From: Phragmites australis
Taxonomy: Eukaryota > Streptophyta > Magnoliopsida > Poales > Poaceae
Assembly: GCF_958298935.1 (NCBI RefSeq)
Contig: NC_084928.1
Location: 16,709,501-16,773,500 of the forward strand
Length of the DNA: 64,000 bases
Reading direction: 5' to 3'
In this document: positions 44,188 to 55,707 of the stretch, piece after piece
Layout: every line of letters starts with the position of its first letter
Numbering within the stretch: position 1 is the first letter of the stretch
Notes under the pieces: model-generated
Told to the model about the DNA's origin: nothing
The model's input: the letters and a program-made list of their open reading frames with translations, nothing else
The model's database searches: none
Made by a program: the position numbers and the translations under genes

Positions 44188-46046
44188 ATGGATTCCCATA
44201 GCGTTCCACTTGCGTTCCACTTTTCGATGGCACAAACTTCCCCGATGAAAAATTCTAATGACTAGTTATTTGCATGCCTGAGGGTTAGATGTTTGGAGAG
44301 TCACCGAGGAAGGGATGAGACCTCGCATCACCAACAAGTAGAGACAATTAGATGCATTGGTCAAGAATATCCTTTTATCTTCTATATGTGTTGATGCATT
44401 TAATCGTGTTTATTCTCTCAACAATGTACATGATATTTGAACTAGTTTCATTGAAATACATGAAGGTACAAAGGATATGTGCAATGAGAAATATCATGTG
44501 CTTGCTACTAAGCTCAATAGCATCAAGCAACTACCCCATGAAAATGCTAATGACATATACTCATGTTTAAATATTCTTGTCAATAAGATCAATGGGTTAG
44601 ATTTGACGTTAATTAATGATAATCAAGTGGTGAAAAGAATACTTCAAGCTCTTTTTTCAAAGTACAAGTTGATAGTCTCCATCTTCAAGAAGATGACTCC
44701 AAATCAAGTGCTTAGCAAAATCACCGCCTATAAGATGACAATAAACATGAGGGTAAAACCTTATTCCTCATCTAACACAAAGAATCTTGCCCGCAAGCAA
44801 GCAAGCTCAATGTTAACTCATGAAGACAAGGATTATGAGACAAGAGCAAGAGTCAAGCTCAAGAAAAAATGATGTTAATTAAGATAAAAAGAGCTATGAA
44901 GAAGATGATCAAAGCACATCGAATGATAAGGAAATTGATTTTAAGATGACCAAGCTCTTCTCAAAGTTAGAAAAAATATGAAGAGGATAAGTGACAAGAT
45001 TGATCATCATATCTCTATTGAAGACTTGATCGACGCAATTGATCATATTAAGAACGAGAAAAATAAGACCAATAACAAGAGGGAGAAAAAAGAGAAGAGC
45101 CAAAAGCATTCGCAAACATAGGAAGATAGGTGAGCGACGATGAAAAATCAAGCTAAAGTGATGAAAGCTTCACCATCCTCCTCTCAAAGAAAAACTTTCT
45201 CAAAGTCGTCATCACACAAGTCATTTCACAAGTGTCTTATGACCAAAGGTATGTATAGCGATGTAAGTGATGATAAATCTGCTAAAGATTCTCTTTCTTA
45301 TGATGAACTTCTTTATTTGATAAATGAGCAACAAAGGGCCCTTAAAAAACAATCTAAAGAGCTCAAAAAATTCAATACACTTAACCTAATTATGAACAAT
45401 TATTAAGAAAATTAAATTTACTAAACAATGAGCATGATGAGCTTAAAGCTAAATTTGAGTGAATTGAATCTTAAACTAAGGTCCCTTTGAAGCAATCTAC
45501 CTCTATTTAATTTCAATCTTGAATTGAATCTTACACTGAAGTCCATTTGAACAAATCTACCTCTCTATTTATTTCAATCTTAAAATATATGCTCTACTTC
45601 TTGTGATAATTTAATTGCTTTACCTAGCTCATCCTTTTACAATGAAATTTATGTTGAGAATGTTATTGTAGAATCATCTAACAACCTCATTGCATAAGAG
45701 AATGACGAGCTTAAACAAGAAGTAGAAAACCTCAAGGACTTGCAAGTTTAAAGGGCAAAGAGTATATCCAACCTCCTCAAGATAATCATGCTTTCATGGT
45801 GAAGAAGCTTGTAAAACCATCCACCATGATATGTTTCAAATGCCATCAAGAAGCTCACAAATCTCTTCAATGCAAATAAGTGAAGAAGAAGATAAAAAGA
45901 AGAAAAAGATGACAAACCTCTCTAGCAAGACCTCCAACCTCTACAACAAGCCCAACTATAAGATCAAGATGAAAAGCAATCACTACAAGCTCAAGAAGAA
46001 GTACAATAGCAAGATGGTTGCACATATAGTTCGAAGAAAGAATTGA
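44188..46046 (+). pseudogene. Gag of the copia element
   Basis: ATG at 44188 (MDSHSVPLA). Broken frames give RITNK..QLDALVKNILLSS, NEKYHVLATKLNSIKQLPHE, DLTLINDNQVVKRILQAL and FKKMTPNQVLSKITAYK, standard copia gag (UBN2-like) motifs. A zinc knuckle CFKCHQEAHKSLQC near 45833-45875 has all four ligands. Lys-rich frames follow. Several frameshifts and stops. Confidence 0.75.
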
Positions 46047-47165
46047 GGTGGAACTAACCTATTTTGATGCCCAAAGAAGTTATCACCAACATGAAAAGAC
46101 CCTAATCGGTTTAAGTACCAAAAAAGACTTAAAAGTCCAAAACGGCTATAGGGATTTAGAGACTTGGCTCACAAGATGAAATGAAAGTTCAAGCAAAGAA
46201 ACCAAGTGTACAAAATAGGCGCATTAATAAAAATTATAATCATCATATACCCAAATCCCCTTCTAAAGATAAAAAAGATAAATGATAGCTAGACTTGTAT
46301 TCATGCATTTTGTTTTTTTTTTTGCTTCTAACTTATTTTTCTCGTCTAGGATTGCATACGCTTATTTCAATTTATTGCAATTCTTGGTATAGATTTTCAT
46401 ATGGAAAGTTGCTTGCGTTTATCTCTAATCCATGAGCAACCTACAAGGTTTATTAGTTATAGGTTCATTTCATGACACTAGTTTTTACAATTGGTATCTT
46501 TCATATGCCATGATTTAGTCTATAAGATAAACCCCTATTGTTATCAATAATAAGTGCATATATCTTACAAATATTCAACACTTGTATGCACACTTTTAGG
46601 GAGAGTATATCATATATGTTGTGATTTTGAGACTAACATGTGTTGCAAGTTGTATTTCTTATGGTCTCATGGAGCAATCAATATGTCTAGAGATATGTAA
46701 TGTTTAAATGCTTCTATTAGTATCATTGTCGAATCTTTTATTAAATTAAGCTACCCCATGCATAATATATCTTAAACTTCCTATCTTGACACAATGTCTA
46801 ATTATGCATATATTTTTTCTCATCATATGTATGCATACATATAGAAGGAGTTTAGACTATATTATGTGTTTTATAAATTATGATCTATATATTTTCATAG
46901 CCTACAATTAGTATCATTCATTTGTAGTGATATCCATATAATTTTTGTTCTTTTAATTGGTTCAAAGCTCTTGCAAGGTCGATCAAGAGAGATAGTGACG
47001 ATGAAGAAATAGGGAGCCACAACAAAAAAGGGAACTAAGTGGAAGAACATGCATTTAAGCAATGTGGTAAGAATTAATGCTCGCTTATAATCTTTATATT
47101 TGGTATCATTTATTATTTACCACTTGCTTTGCTGGTGTTGTCATCAATCACAAAAAGAGAGAGAT
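46047..47165 (+). other. AT-rich interior of the copia element
   Basis: A WVPKEVITN-like segment near 46075 resembles the sequence after gag in SIRE-type elements. No integrase, RT or RNase H motif follows on either strand. The tract 'acaaaaagagagagat' before 47166 is the probable polypurine tract. Confidence 0.5.
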
Positions 47166-48762
47166 TGTAGCAAAAATAGCCCTATTAAGTCATGATTATG
47201 ATTTTAGTGATTAATAACAATATAGTCACTGGGACTAACATGTTTAACAATAATATATGTTAGTAGATCTCATGGATGCAATACATAAAGAAGTCACTGC
47301 AGCCGGGACAAAGTTTGACTGAATTGGAGAAGCTCATAAAAATTTGCCTTACCGAATGGTCCGGTGCTCTAGGCGTTAAACTCACAAGAGCATATTGGGC
47401 AAAGGGAGAGAAACCTGAAGTCCTCACCGGATAGTCAGGTGATCAAAGCATGGTAACACCGGATTGTTTCTGTCCAGAAGACAGAATAGAACAACCCACC
47501 GAGCAGTCCGATGATCAGAGGAAGATACACACTATTGCATTTCCACTAGAGAAGGTTACAGCCGTAGAAGATTGAAGATCAACACGCCGGAAGGTCCAGT
47601 GATGAAACAAGACTACATCAGATAATACACCAGACAATGAACAGTGCACAGAGGCAGAACAAAGTTTAAGGCGGCATCAGATAGTTCGGTGATGAAGTGA
47701 TGTGCATCAAATTCTAACACCGGAGCAATTTACACAGAGAGGATGTAGTTGGAACGGATTGCTTAGGATAACTCATCGGATAGTCCGGTGATAAAGATGA
47801 AGAATACACCAGTGTCTTGTGTTCACAGAGGCTTGAATGGGGTTCTAACGTCTAGTTTGTGAGAATGTACTCACCGGATGATCTGTGTTAGTACTATTAT
47901 TCTCACCAGATCATCCGATGTTAAAAACTTTTTTGAGTCACTGAGTTAACAGCTAGTGCGTGGGTTTGAGGCTATAAATACCCCCTACTCAATCATTCGA
48001 AGTAGCAGCATGCTGCTGAATCTAGAGGAAGCTCATACACACTTGAGAAGACATCCAAACCACCAAAGTGCTTAATGTGATTATACAAGGTGATTAAGCA
48101 CAAAATAAGTGAGTGATTAGTGCTTATAGGCCTAGAGAGAGTGTTGCTAGGTGATTGCCGCCTAGAGAGTGGATCAAGGAGTAATCCAACCTTGTAACAA
48201 GTGGTACACCAGCACCTTAGAGTCTTGGTGACTCACCTGTAAGCTTGTTGATTCTCTGACTTAGTGTGGAGTGACAGCAAGACGATTATGCGGGGAGGCG
48301 GAGACCCTTGCCTTGGTGGCTCAAACTACGAAGTGATCATAGCGGCAAGGAACCGAAAAAGAGTCTAGTGGTGAGACCTTGCCTTAATAGCTTGTTGACT
48401 CATCCAGGTGGAGACCTTGTCTTTGTGACTTAGTGGCTCAAGAACCGTGACTGAGTGCTGACCGGGAGCATATTCTTTGTAGAGCTCCAACATAGACTAG
48501 GGGTGACATTCATACCATTGATACCATGTGATAAAAATCCCTTATGCCGAGTTTGCTCTCTCTAACTTATTTACGTTTCTGCATTTACAATCTTGTAATT
48601 TACCTTCTTAATAGGTTACAAGTGCTTTGTAGACACACTAAATAAAACTAAAGCACATTTAGATAGAAATTGATATAGATTTATCTTGTGTAGTTTTTAA
48701 AGCCGAACAGATTTTAAGTGTCCAAATTCACCTCTCTTCTTAGGACGTCATTAATCCCTTCA
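47166..48762 (+). repeat. 3' LTR of the copia element (1597 bp)
   Basis: It starts TGTAGCAAAAATAGCCC and ends ATTAATCCCTTCA. TATA box at 47973-47980. The same palindrome cluster as in the 5' LTR lies at about 47350-47920, with different mutations. Confidence 0.85.
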
Positions 48763-49257
48763 GCTACGAAGCTCGCTAGACTCGTGGAGGCAGAAGATCT
48801 CCTCGGCACCGCCGAGGTGGTGGCTGTCGATGAAGACCTAAGGGGCGTCATGCGACGGAACTAAGGCAGGAGCGTGGTGAGCTCCGAGAGGAAGCCGAGG
48901 TCCGTGGAAAGGCCCCGCTCGTCAACGGCCACGTGGAGCCCCCGCTGGATGGTCCACACGACGCAGCAGTCCTCGTAGGTGCGCAAACAACGTGAAAGGA
49001 GGTGAAGTAGAGCACCAACCCCCCTCCCCACCCAATGGGGAGCTCCCCGATGACGGGGGATGGGGCCAAGGGCTGCTGGAGCGTGCAAAGGATTCGAAGG
49101 GCGGAGACGGTGATGCACGATGATGAGGATGGCGTGGCAGCATGGGTGGAGGTGTCCGACACGAGCAGGGACTGAAGGTCCTTGAGCATGGACAAAGGCA
49201 ATGGAGGTGAAGGCGACCACCGACGAAGAGGATGAGTTGCATGTCTTCACCCAGGAC
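48763..49257 (-). pseudogene. Glutaredoxin-like pseudogene
   Basis: GC-rich host-type coding sequence in three frames on the minus strand: GGGLVLYFTSFHVV, then RTYEDCCVVWTIQRGLHVAVDERG, then VFIDSHHLGGAEEIFCLHES. In order these match the plant glutaredoxin-domain proteins that carry a FTS..RT(Y/F)EDC core, VDERDVSMD and VFV.G.YLGGAEEV. At least two frameshifts occur. The C-terminus is cut at 48763 by the copia LTR. Assignment rests on motif order; the exact paralogue is unknown. Confidence 0.7.
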
Positions 49258-49429
49258 GGCTACAAGACGGCTTGTAGCTTCATCTTATTGTACAAGAGGG
49301 GGATGGGATTTTCCTTCGTTGGATCTCACACACAGCTTTGATGAAATTGAAGTCACGATGACTTCAATTTAGCTGAAGTCAGAGGATCTTGCACCCGTTG
49401 CAACAGGAGCCAACAATGGCCAGGGACAA

Positions 49430-49765
49430 TATAGTTGCCTAGGTGAAACTAATACAAAATATCACCACATAACTGATCAGCAGCAAGTTCAACTCCACCA
49501 TGAAGGATGTATGCTTCAGCAAAAAAAAAAAAATGCATTCAGTATTTTTTTTAGCTCAACGTAATTTCATTATAAAATATAGTTAAATGCCCAGAGCCAA
49601 AGAAATAATATAGTTGATTGGGTGATGGGAATGCAAATAACACCACACGACCAATCAACAACAGGTTAAACTCTATCATGAAGGGTGTATGCTTCAGTAA
49701 AAAAAAATGCATTATATATTTTTTGTAGCTCAATGTAATCTCATTATAAAAATAACGGTGAAGTC
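49430..49765. repeat. Direct duplication of about 165 bp
   Basis: Two copies (about 49430-49590 and 49600-49765) share 'atgaagg(a/g)tgtatgcttcag(c/t)aaaaaaa', 'tagctcaa(c/t)gtaat(t/c)tcattataaaa' and 'caatcaacaacagg'-type blocks. Each contains an A-run followed by 'tgcatt'. Origin unknown. Confidence 0.6.
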
Positions 49766-49795
49766 GAAGGAAATACAAACCAGCACTTAATTATA

Positions 49796-50599
49796 GAGAA
49801 ATTCTACTATTTGCTATCGAATAATCACCGATTCTACGATTTGCCATTGAATAAATTCCGTTTACTTCTATACCATCGAAGAAATGGTTCGGTTACTTAT
49901 CCACCATCGACTCGTCTGATTTTTTAAGAATTCCGACACTACCCTCCGCTGTACTGTTCCTCCGCTGTGCTGTTCAGCTCATTATAAACAGTACCGAGAG
50001 CTCAAAAAAGTCAAAAAAAATATGTCGATTTTTGTGCATTCTCTATAATTCATAATCAACCTATTTTAACTGTATTCACCTAAAAATACTGTATAGAATT
50101 CAAACTAAAATTTCTCAAAATGTGGTACTTTTGTAATACTGTGCATTACAAAGAACTCACTTTTTCACCGCGGGAGATAATTTTAGAAATTATTACATCA
50201 CATTAGAGGAATATTAATAATTTTCTCAAATGTTTTGTAAATTTTTATGAGACTTAAAAATTGCAAGAAGTTACAAAAGTAGCACATTTTGAAGAATTTT
50301 AGTTTGAATTCTACACAGTATTTTTAGGTAAATACAATTAAAATGGGTTGATTATGAATTATAGAGCGTGCACAAAAATTGACATATTTTTTTTGACTTT
50401 TTTTAGCTCTCGGGGGGTACTGTTCATAATGAGATGAACAGTACAGTGGAGGGTAGTGTCGGAATTTTTCAAATATCAGACGAGCCGATGGCATATAAAG
50501 AACTGAAACATTTATTCGATGGTATAAAAGTAAACAGAATTTATTCGATGGCGAATTGTAGAATCAGTGGTTATTCGATGGCGAATCGTAGAATTTCTC
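49796..50599. mobile_element. Mutator-like MITE with long terminal inverted repeats
   Basis: The ends are GAGAAATTCTAC and GTAGAATTTCTC, and the inverted repeat extends inward for about 330-370 bp on each side (for example 'taaaaatactgtatagaattcaaactaaaatt' against its complement near 50300). The flanks are TTAATTATA (49787-49795) and TTAATTCTA (50600-50608), a nine-base duplication with one mismatch, as expected for Mutator-like elements. No transposase. Confidence 0.8.
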
Positions 50600-50699
50600 T
50601 TAATTCTACCCATCAAACACAATCCTCACTAAGCTGGTAACATGCATCGGCTTCTAGGAAAAGTAAACAAAAGGCTGACTTCAGTTAAAATTTTGGTAC

Positions 50700-50995
50700 A
50701 AAACATTAGGAGCCTAACACCATTCTTTGTAACATTGCTGTTTCAATCATACCACAAACAAAGGCCACCAGCCTATCCAGTGTTCTTCCATAGAGACCAA
50801 CTACTCCAATAACTACCATGTTCTTTTGTCTCTTTGAAAAAATTATGAGTTATCTTTAGTCAGGATGCTATTTTTAATCACAAGCCAAAGAAAAACTTTA
50901 ATCGTAAGAGGGAATTTCACTTGGCAAGTAAACTTTTGAGACATAAATCTTGGCATTTCAACATAGTATCCATTGAAACCAAAAAACCTTGCTAC
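50700..50995 (-). pseudogene. LINE fragment (RT-associated zinc-binding region)
   Basis: The minus strand at 50845-50990 reads FPLTIKVFLWLVIKNSILTKDN, the hallmark of the zf-RVT segment at the end of plant L1-type ORF2. The continuation toward 50700 is coding-like but broken (GVVGLYGRTLDRLVAF). No poly-A tail or RT core is present. Confidence 0.6.
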
Positions 50996-51764
50996 TATTC
51001 CCCTGCCAAACTAAAATTTCTAGATGTCCTGTAGCTGTACATGGTCATACAATTGTGTGAGCTGCTGTCGCATTCTGCTGGTAGCCCTCCAAAGAGTTAT
51101 CCTAAACCTCTATGCAGTTTATCCCCTCATCTAAAAATAACTAAAGAAGCAAATGGCACATATTTGGTGAAGGTTAGATTTAAAGCCTTAGCAATTGTAA
51201 AGCTAAAAGGTGAATCATTTATTCTAGAATCTAGTTGATTCACCAATCCCAATTTTTTTCTAACATTTGGGAAAAGGAATAAGCAACCTCACCTTCAAGA
51301 AACAAGCATTCTATGCAATCAATCCTGTGTTGCACCTGAAAGGGCATCATACAAAATTAGTATCTTACTAATGCAGATTTGGGAAAACAAAAACATTAAC
51401 TATTGCAAGAGTTTACCAGATAAGGCAAACAAAGGCTATGAAGAAACTTGTACAAATTTTAATTATTCATTAGTCGCACATACCTGAAAAATGGTTCTTG
51501 GAAAGATTGAAGATATACAATGGTTGGCCAATTCATACCAAAGTAAGAACGGAAAAATATATAGGCATATGGTTCGGTCAAATGGGCCAACATCATGAGT
51601 TTTTTCTTTAACCAGCAGCTAGAAATTTAAATATGACTAGAAAAATAGCATGCCAACGGCGCGCCGTGTGACCCATCATTGATGCAGTATATTAATTTTC
51701 AAAATGTAACCTGTAAAGTTAGGAAATAAATTGGTGTATTTGTATTGGTGGAGTTCTTCCGTTT
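50996..51764. other. Mostly non-coding, possible small exon
   Basis: On the minus strand a 43-bp open segment (VQHRIDCIECLFLE, about 51299-51341) is bounded by CTTTCAG and GTGAGG, like a short exon. No gene is recognised. GGCGCGCC at 51659 is incidental. Confidence 0.25.
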
Positions 51765-52320
51765 TTACTTCTCAAATTGGTGTATCAGAACCAATTCAAC
51801 TATAGCTGAACTAATAGAAACAGCACCAGATGATATGTTAGTATCACCGCAAACATGCTTTGCAGGTGTGATTGCATCCTTGAACATCATGCCAATGTTC
51901 TTTCTCAAACCTCTGTTGTGTTGTCCACTTCTCAACTTGAGTAAGGGTTGCGGCATAATCGCTGAAACAAACAGATAGATTCTATAAGCAGATTGTGATC
52001 CACAATCCAAAGCTGAAACAAACAAGATAAATTCTATAAGCCAATCCAAAGCTGAAACAAACAGGACAAATTCTATAAGCAGATTGCCACAATCCATCTT
52101 TTCACAATCCATAATCTACAAGCTACTTTTAACAATCCAAAAGTAAAACAAACAGGCCCTAAGGATTTGTCCTTCACCAAAAACTAAATAATCAAGCTCA
52201 GCTGATACCCTAAATAGATGGCGTGTAGCATCATTGTCACACAACATGGACAGGTGCTGCTTCAGCTCAGAAGCAGGACATCTTTCCCTAACTGTGTTTT
52301 TCAGCAACCGAAAAAAGGAA
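51765..52320 (-). pseudogene. HEMA: Glutamyl-tRNA reductase pseudogene fragment
   Basis: The minus strand encodes [20 protein letters not shown] and [16 protein letters not shown] (52290-52168), then SGQHNRGLRKNIGMMFKDAI and GDTNISSGAVSISSAIVE (51930-51790). These are consecutive conserved blocks of plant glutamyl-tRNA reductase, the first enzyme of tetrapyrrole synthesis. A 210-bp insertion (51950-52159) splits them and a few codons are lost at the join. Neither the N-terminus nor the NADPH-binding part is present, so this is a gene fragment. Confidence 0.85.
51950..52159 (-). mobile_element. Short DNA-transposon-like insertion in the HEMA fragment
   Basis: Flanks TAAGGGTT (51942-51949) and TAAGGATT (52160-52167) form an eight-base duplication with one mismatch, as in hAT elements. 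On the minus strand the insert begins GGGCCTGTTTGTTTTAC and repeats 'ctgtttgtttcagctttggattg...cttatagaatt' about three times. The other end lacks a clear inverted copy of the terminus. Confidence 0.5.
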
Positions 52321-52471
52321 AATCTGGACAAAAGGACTATAGACTGAACAAAAGAGAGCTGATCAAATGATTCTCACTTTTGACATTGAGTCTACTACTT
52401 CTCTGATACTACGGTGTCATGAAAAGAAGAGGATGAGAAAAGAAGAGCATTTTAATGCAGTTTCAGCTTAC

Positions 52472-52533
52472 CTGTTGATCCTGGCAAGCACATTCTCTGA
52501 AGACATGATCACCACTGGAATGTCCTTCAATGA
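52472..52533 (-). pseudogene. Type-A response regulator exon fragment
   Basis: The minus strand reads LKDIPVVIMSSENVLARIN ending in a splice donor AG|GTAAGC. DIPVVIMSSENV.ARI is the beta4-alpha4 segment of the receiver domain of plant type-A (cytokinin) response regulators, and an intron at this point suits the family. No other exon of the gene was found, so it is an isolated fragment. Confidence 0.7.
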
Positions 52534-52919
52534 GGAGGAAAAGAAAGGCATGAAATTGCTGGGTAGCATCCTTCCAGCATAAAATTATTTACCCAGGGGA
52601 AATATTTCATAAGAAATGGTTCTCTGCATATGAACCGCCAAAAAGATAAAATTTTAATCTATTGTGAAAGTGGCAGTAATGGTATACCTTTCATGAATCA
52701 ACTTTACTTTTCTAACAGAAGAAGGCTTGCAATGAGTTAGAGAGTTACTTTCCCATTTCATGTAAACTAAAGATATTTTTTTTACCAAATCATACAGAAG
52801 TAGATACTCAGTGACAATTATATTTTGAAAAGTTATTATAGCATTGTGATTTGGCGATTTGGCCGATAAGCTTATGTAGTTTGTGCATGCAAACTACATA
52901 AGATTGAAAAGGTAAAGAC

Positions 52920-53023
52920 CTCACTGGCCTCAGCTCGCTGTTTTCTTCACATATTCTATAAATCTTGCATAGCGTATAATAGTCACAATTGTGATCCAGA
53001 TGTATACATCCACACCTTGATGC
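52920..53023 (-). pseudogene. Exon-like fragment, unidentified
   Basis: A 104-bp segment between CTTTTCAG and GTCTTT on the minus strand is open as IHLDHNCDYYTLCKIYRICE and neighbouring residues. I do not recognise the protein. Confidence 0.3.
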
Positions 53024-53671
53024 CTGAAAAGGAAAATTTAATGAACACCAAAGTTTTGACTTTTTAGTTCTTTGTTAAGTGTGGAGATTCCTTGTTATGT
53101 CCGATTGTATTTGTTTGTTTGTCTTTTGGCATAATGCACCTTAAAATTGGTACTTGAATTTTTTAGCAGAGGAAAATTGCAAGTTTAGCCCCCTTTTTTA
53201 ATAAGATAATGTTAATCATGAAACTAATATCCAAGCACTATTAAGAGGCAATGCTCAAATTATTACCTTTGCTGTAGCTGTAAGTGTAGCATATTGTAGA
53301 AAGGCTATGCAATTGGCCAGCCACGCTCAAGCTGAACAATAAAATTGTCATCATGTTGTGTCATCACTGGGTTTGATCAACAGCAATTGGAACAGCCAGG
53401 CCGAGCAGATTCACAAGTCTCCTTTCCTCCGACCTGCAGCCTCCATATGGAAATGAAAATGGGATTTAGCTTTCTTAGTTTTCCCTTCACGTCTAAGAAT
53501 TGCTGCATCCAACAAAACATAGAGCGATTTCCCTTTTCAATTAATACTATACCCTTCAGATGAGAAAACTCTATTGCAGCAAAGCAAGAGTTGTCAGCAA
53601 GATGTAGCTCAATCCATCTTGTAGATTTGTTCAGCTCATGTAGCACCTTCAGGAAACAGAAGTTAGTGTCT

Positions 53672-53761
53672 CTATGATAATTGATTGGTGTGGCTACTGA
53701 ATGCCTTCGCAGCTTTACCGTCATGAAGTGCCTTGATAAAGTCTATCATTTCTCCTCCAAT
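53672..53761 (-). pseudogene. Exon-like fragment, unidentified
   Basis: After a TCTTCCAG acceptor the minus strand encodes GGEMIDFIKALHDGKAAKAF and nine further residues up to a TAG at 53672. It looks like the last exon of a host gene; no family is recognised. To its left, 53560-53660 gives a second coding-like stretch (LHELNKSTRWIELHLADNS). Confidence 0.35.
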
Positions 53762-54258
53762 CTGGAAGATACAAAGAAAGGCCACCATCAAATGGAGATT
53801 AATAAAGATCATAACACAAAATGTAGTTCAGGTTGCCACTTCTCTTTTTCCTGAACTGATTGCAGCTAGTTTTTAACTTAGAGAAAAAGGGCTAGCTAAG
53901 TGATGAAAATTTCATGACATTTCCACTTGTGGCTTGTGATGAAAATTGATAGAGTTTAAATTGATAGAGATAAGCTATTGCTGAAAGATACAGAATGGAG
54001 ACAACCACCAGGATGCATGCATGTTCATCGGTAAAACTTCTCCCCTTGGATTGAACACCTGCATATATTGATCTTATCAAAACCATGTTCGTAAAATGCA
54101 AATTCAAACTATGTGCTTGGATAAGACTTGTTCCGAATAGGTGTGTAGCAGGCATAGACTTGTTCCATAACAGTAAAGTAAACACAACACAGAAAAAAAA
54201 AACCAGAAGATGGGTCAAGCAAAGTTCATATTCATCAATAATAATATAAAATCACGAT

Positions 54259-54510
54259 TTACTTCTTTTCTAACTCCACCTCATCTTGTGTGCACGGAAC
54301 CATCGGTACCCTCATATTAATTTCATCCAACAGCTTTATTGGGTAATAGCCCAATAACACAGCAATAGTCCTATGTAAAGAGTTAGCCTGATAATCTATA
54401 ATGGTGCAAGTTATAATTCTCACATACTATCAAAGATAAAAAGAAGATTTACCCAAGAGGGTCAGGAGGTAAAAATCTCATTCTAGTCATCCACTTTCTA
54501 ACCTCGTCCA
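54259..54510 (-). pseudogene. Last two exons of an unidentified host gene, cut by element M
   Basis: Exon 54510-54453 encodes DEVRKWMTRMRFLPPDPL and ends GG|GTAAAT. The next exon, 54370-54259, starts after ACATAG and encodes TIAVLLGYYPIKLLDEINMR followed by VPMVPCTQDEVELEKK and a stop. Splicing in phase 2 keeps the frame. The upstream side ends exactly at the LTR of M, which implies that M inserted into this exon. I do not recognise the protein. Confidence 0.5.
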
Positions 54511-55393
54511 TGTTGTGGAAGACGCCTTCGCAGCAACTTCAGGCACCTCGGGCAAAGTTGGAGCTTCCAAGCGGCCTTCGTGTGCCATCGGGCGAAGGGA
54601 GCAATCTTTGCGGCCCGGGTTGTGCGAAGATGGAGTTCGTCGTGGGCCGCTTGTGGTCACCTGTGGGCCTCATACTGCCCGCTCTCCCTCACCGCGCTGA
54701 GCACAGGTAACGTCTCACTGTGCACAAGTACTATTTTTCTCCGGCAAAAATGTTTAACCTAGCTGGGTGTTGGGATCGAAGTCCCAGACCAGATGGGGGC
54801 CTTCGGGGGTAGAACTGGCGAAGGCCCGTTATGTGATGTGTACTGGAGAGTGAACAGTCTGACATACTGTTTACATTTACATTGTGGCTCTATTTATAGC
54901 CCACACCCCCGCAATCACAGACCCGGTTTACACTTACTACCCCCTAACCTACTACATTCCCGGAATATCCGGGGGCAATATGGTACAATTAAACATGGTC
55001 CCATAATCACAATAGTGCCCATGATAGCTGGGCCCACTATCCGGCTATTTCTCAATCGAAGGGTGTCGAAGTCATCTCCATCCAGCCTTCCGATGAGCTG
55101 CCTCTACCATCTCCAAGCGAAGCCTTGATCTTGTCTTCGCCACCACCAGGCGAAGGCCTGGCTCGGTCGTCACCACTTCCATGCGAAGGCCTGGTCCTGT
55201 CTTCGCATCCATCAGGCGGAGGCCTGGCCCCGTCTTCGCTGCCTCCTGTCGAAGGCCTGGAGCGCGAACTGTAGCTTCGCCGGGTAGTCGGGGCAGACCA
55301 GTCTTCGCATCCATCGGACCGGTTGTGGATCCAACTCCAACTAACTTCGCAGTTGCCCTCGGGTATGGGGACGGCTGGGGATGATCCCCAACA
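54511..55393 (-). repeat. 3' LTR of M (883 bp)
   Basis: On the minus strand it runs from TGTTGGGGATCATCC to GGCGTCTTCCACAACA. The flank to the right, AGTAGCCCCCTA, is the complement of a polypurine tract. A TATA box (TATAAATA, minus) is at 54891-54898. Between 55130 and 55270 a motif of about 45 bp ('gcgaaggcctggtcctgtcttcgcatccatcaggc') repeats four times. Confidence 0.8.
54891..54898 (-). promoter_or_regulatory. TATA box of M LTR
   Basis: TATTTATA on the plus strand, i.e. TATAAATA in the direction of gag-pol transcription. Confidence 0.6.
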
Positions 55394-55699
55394 GTAGCCC
55401 CCTACTGGCAAGGTTTATCTTCGATAGGCCGAGCCTGTAGAATTTTGAGGTATCTAAGCGCCGTCCCCCTTCGGCCTATCGAAGTTGGTTGGAGGCAAAG
55501 CCTGGTTTTATTATTGATATTATTGTTGTTATAATAATAATATATGTTATTATTATTTTTTCTCTTTTTTTTTATTTTTATCTGTTGAAACGTTAGGGAT
55601 AACTGTTTGCATTTAATGTTCACGGTAGTTACCCGAGCGCGTTTTCCGGTGTCGGTTGAGATTTCGATGCAGGTGGTGTTAACCGCGCTTGACTTCTCC

Positions 55700-55707
55700 T
55701 ATAAATA
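55700..55707 (+). promoter_or_regulatory. TATA box of the antisense gene in M
   Basis: TATAAATA in 'gacttctcctataaatacagagg' lies 139 bp upstream of the ATG at 55846, on the strand opposite to gag-pol and outside the LTR. It would give the antisense gene its own promoter. Confidence 0.55.

Larger units (their letters stand above)
42497..48762 (+). mobile_element. Ty1/copia element with gag only
   Basis: LTRs 42497-44029 (5'-truncated) and 47166-48762, tRNA-Met primer site at 44032, and a decayed gag with zinc knuckle. Only 3.1 kb lie between the LTRs and no protease, integrase or RT is visible, so it was non-autonomous or internally deleted. The purine-rich end before the 3' LTR and the gag type resemble SIRE/Maximus-like elements. 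Confidence 0.8.

Noticed and set aside
51655..51670. GGCGCGCC as a cloning or vector scar
   Set aside because: It is a single eight-base palindrome in otherwise ordinary plant sequence with no vector sequence nearby.
50609..54510. A functional glutamyl-tRNA reductase gene
   Set aside because: Only two internal blocks are present, split by an insertion, with codons lost and no N- or C-terminal part.
50600..54510. Helitron ends around the gene-fragment island
   Set aside because: I found no convincing 5' TC and 3' hairpin plus CTRR pair on either strand, so the capture vehicle is left open.
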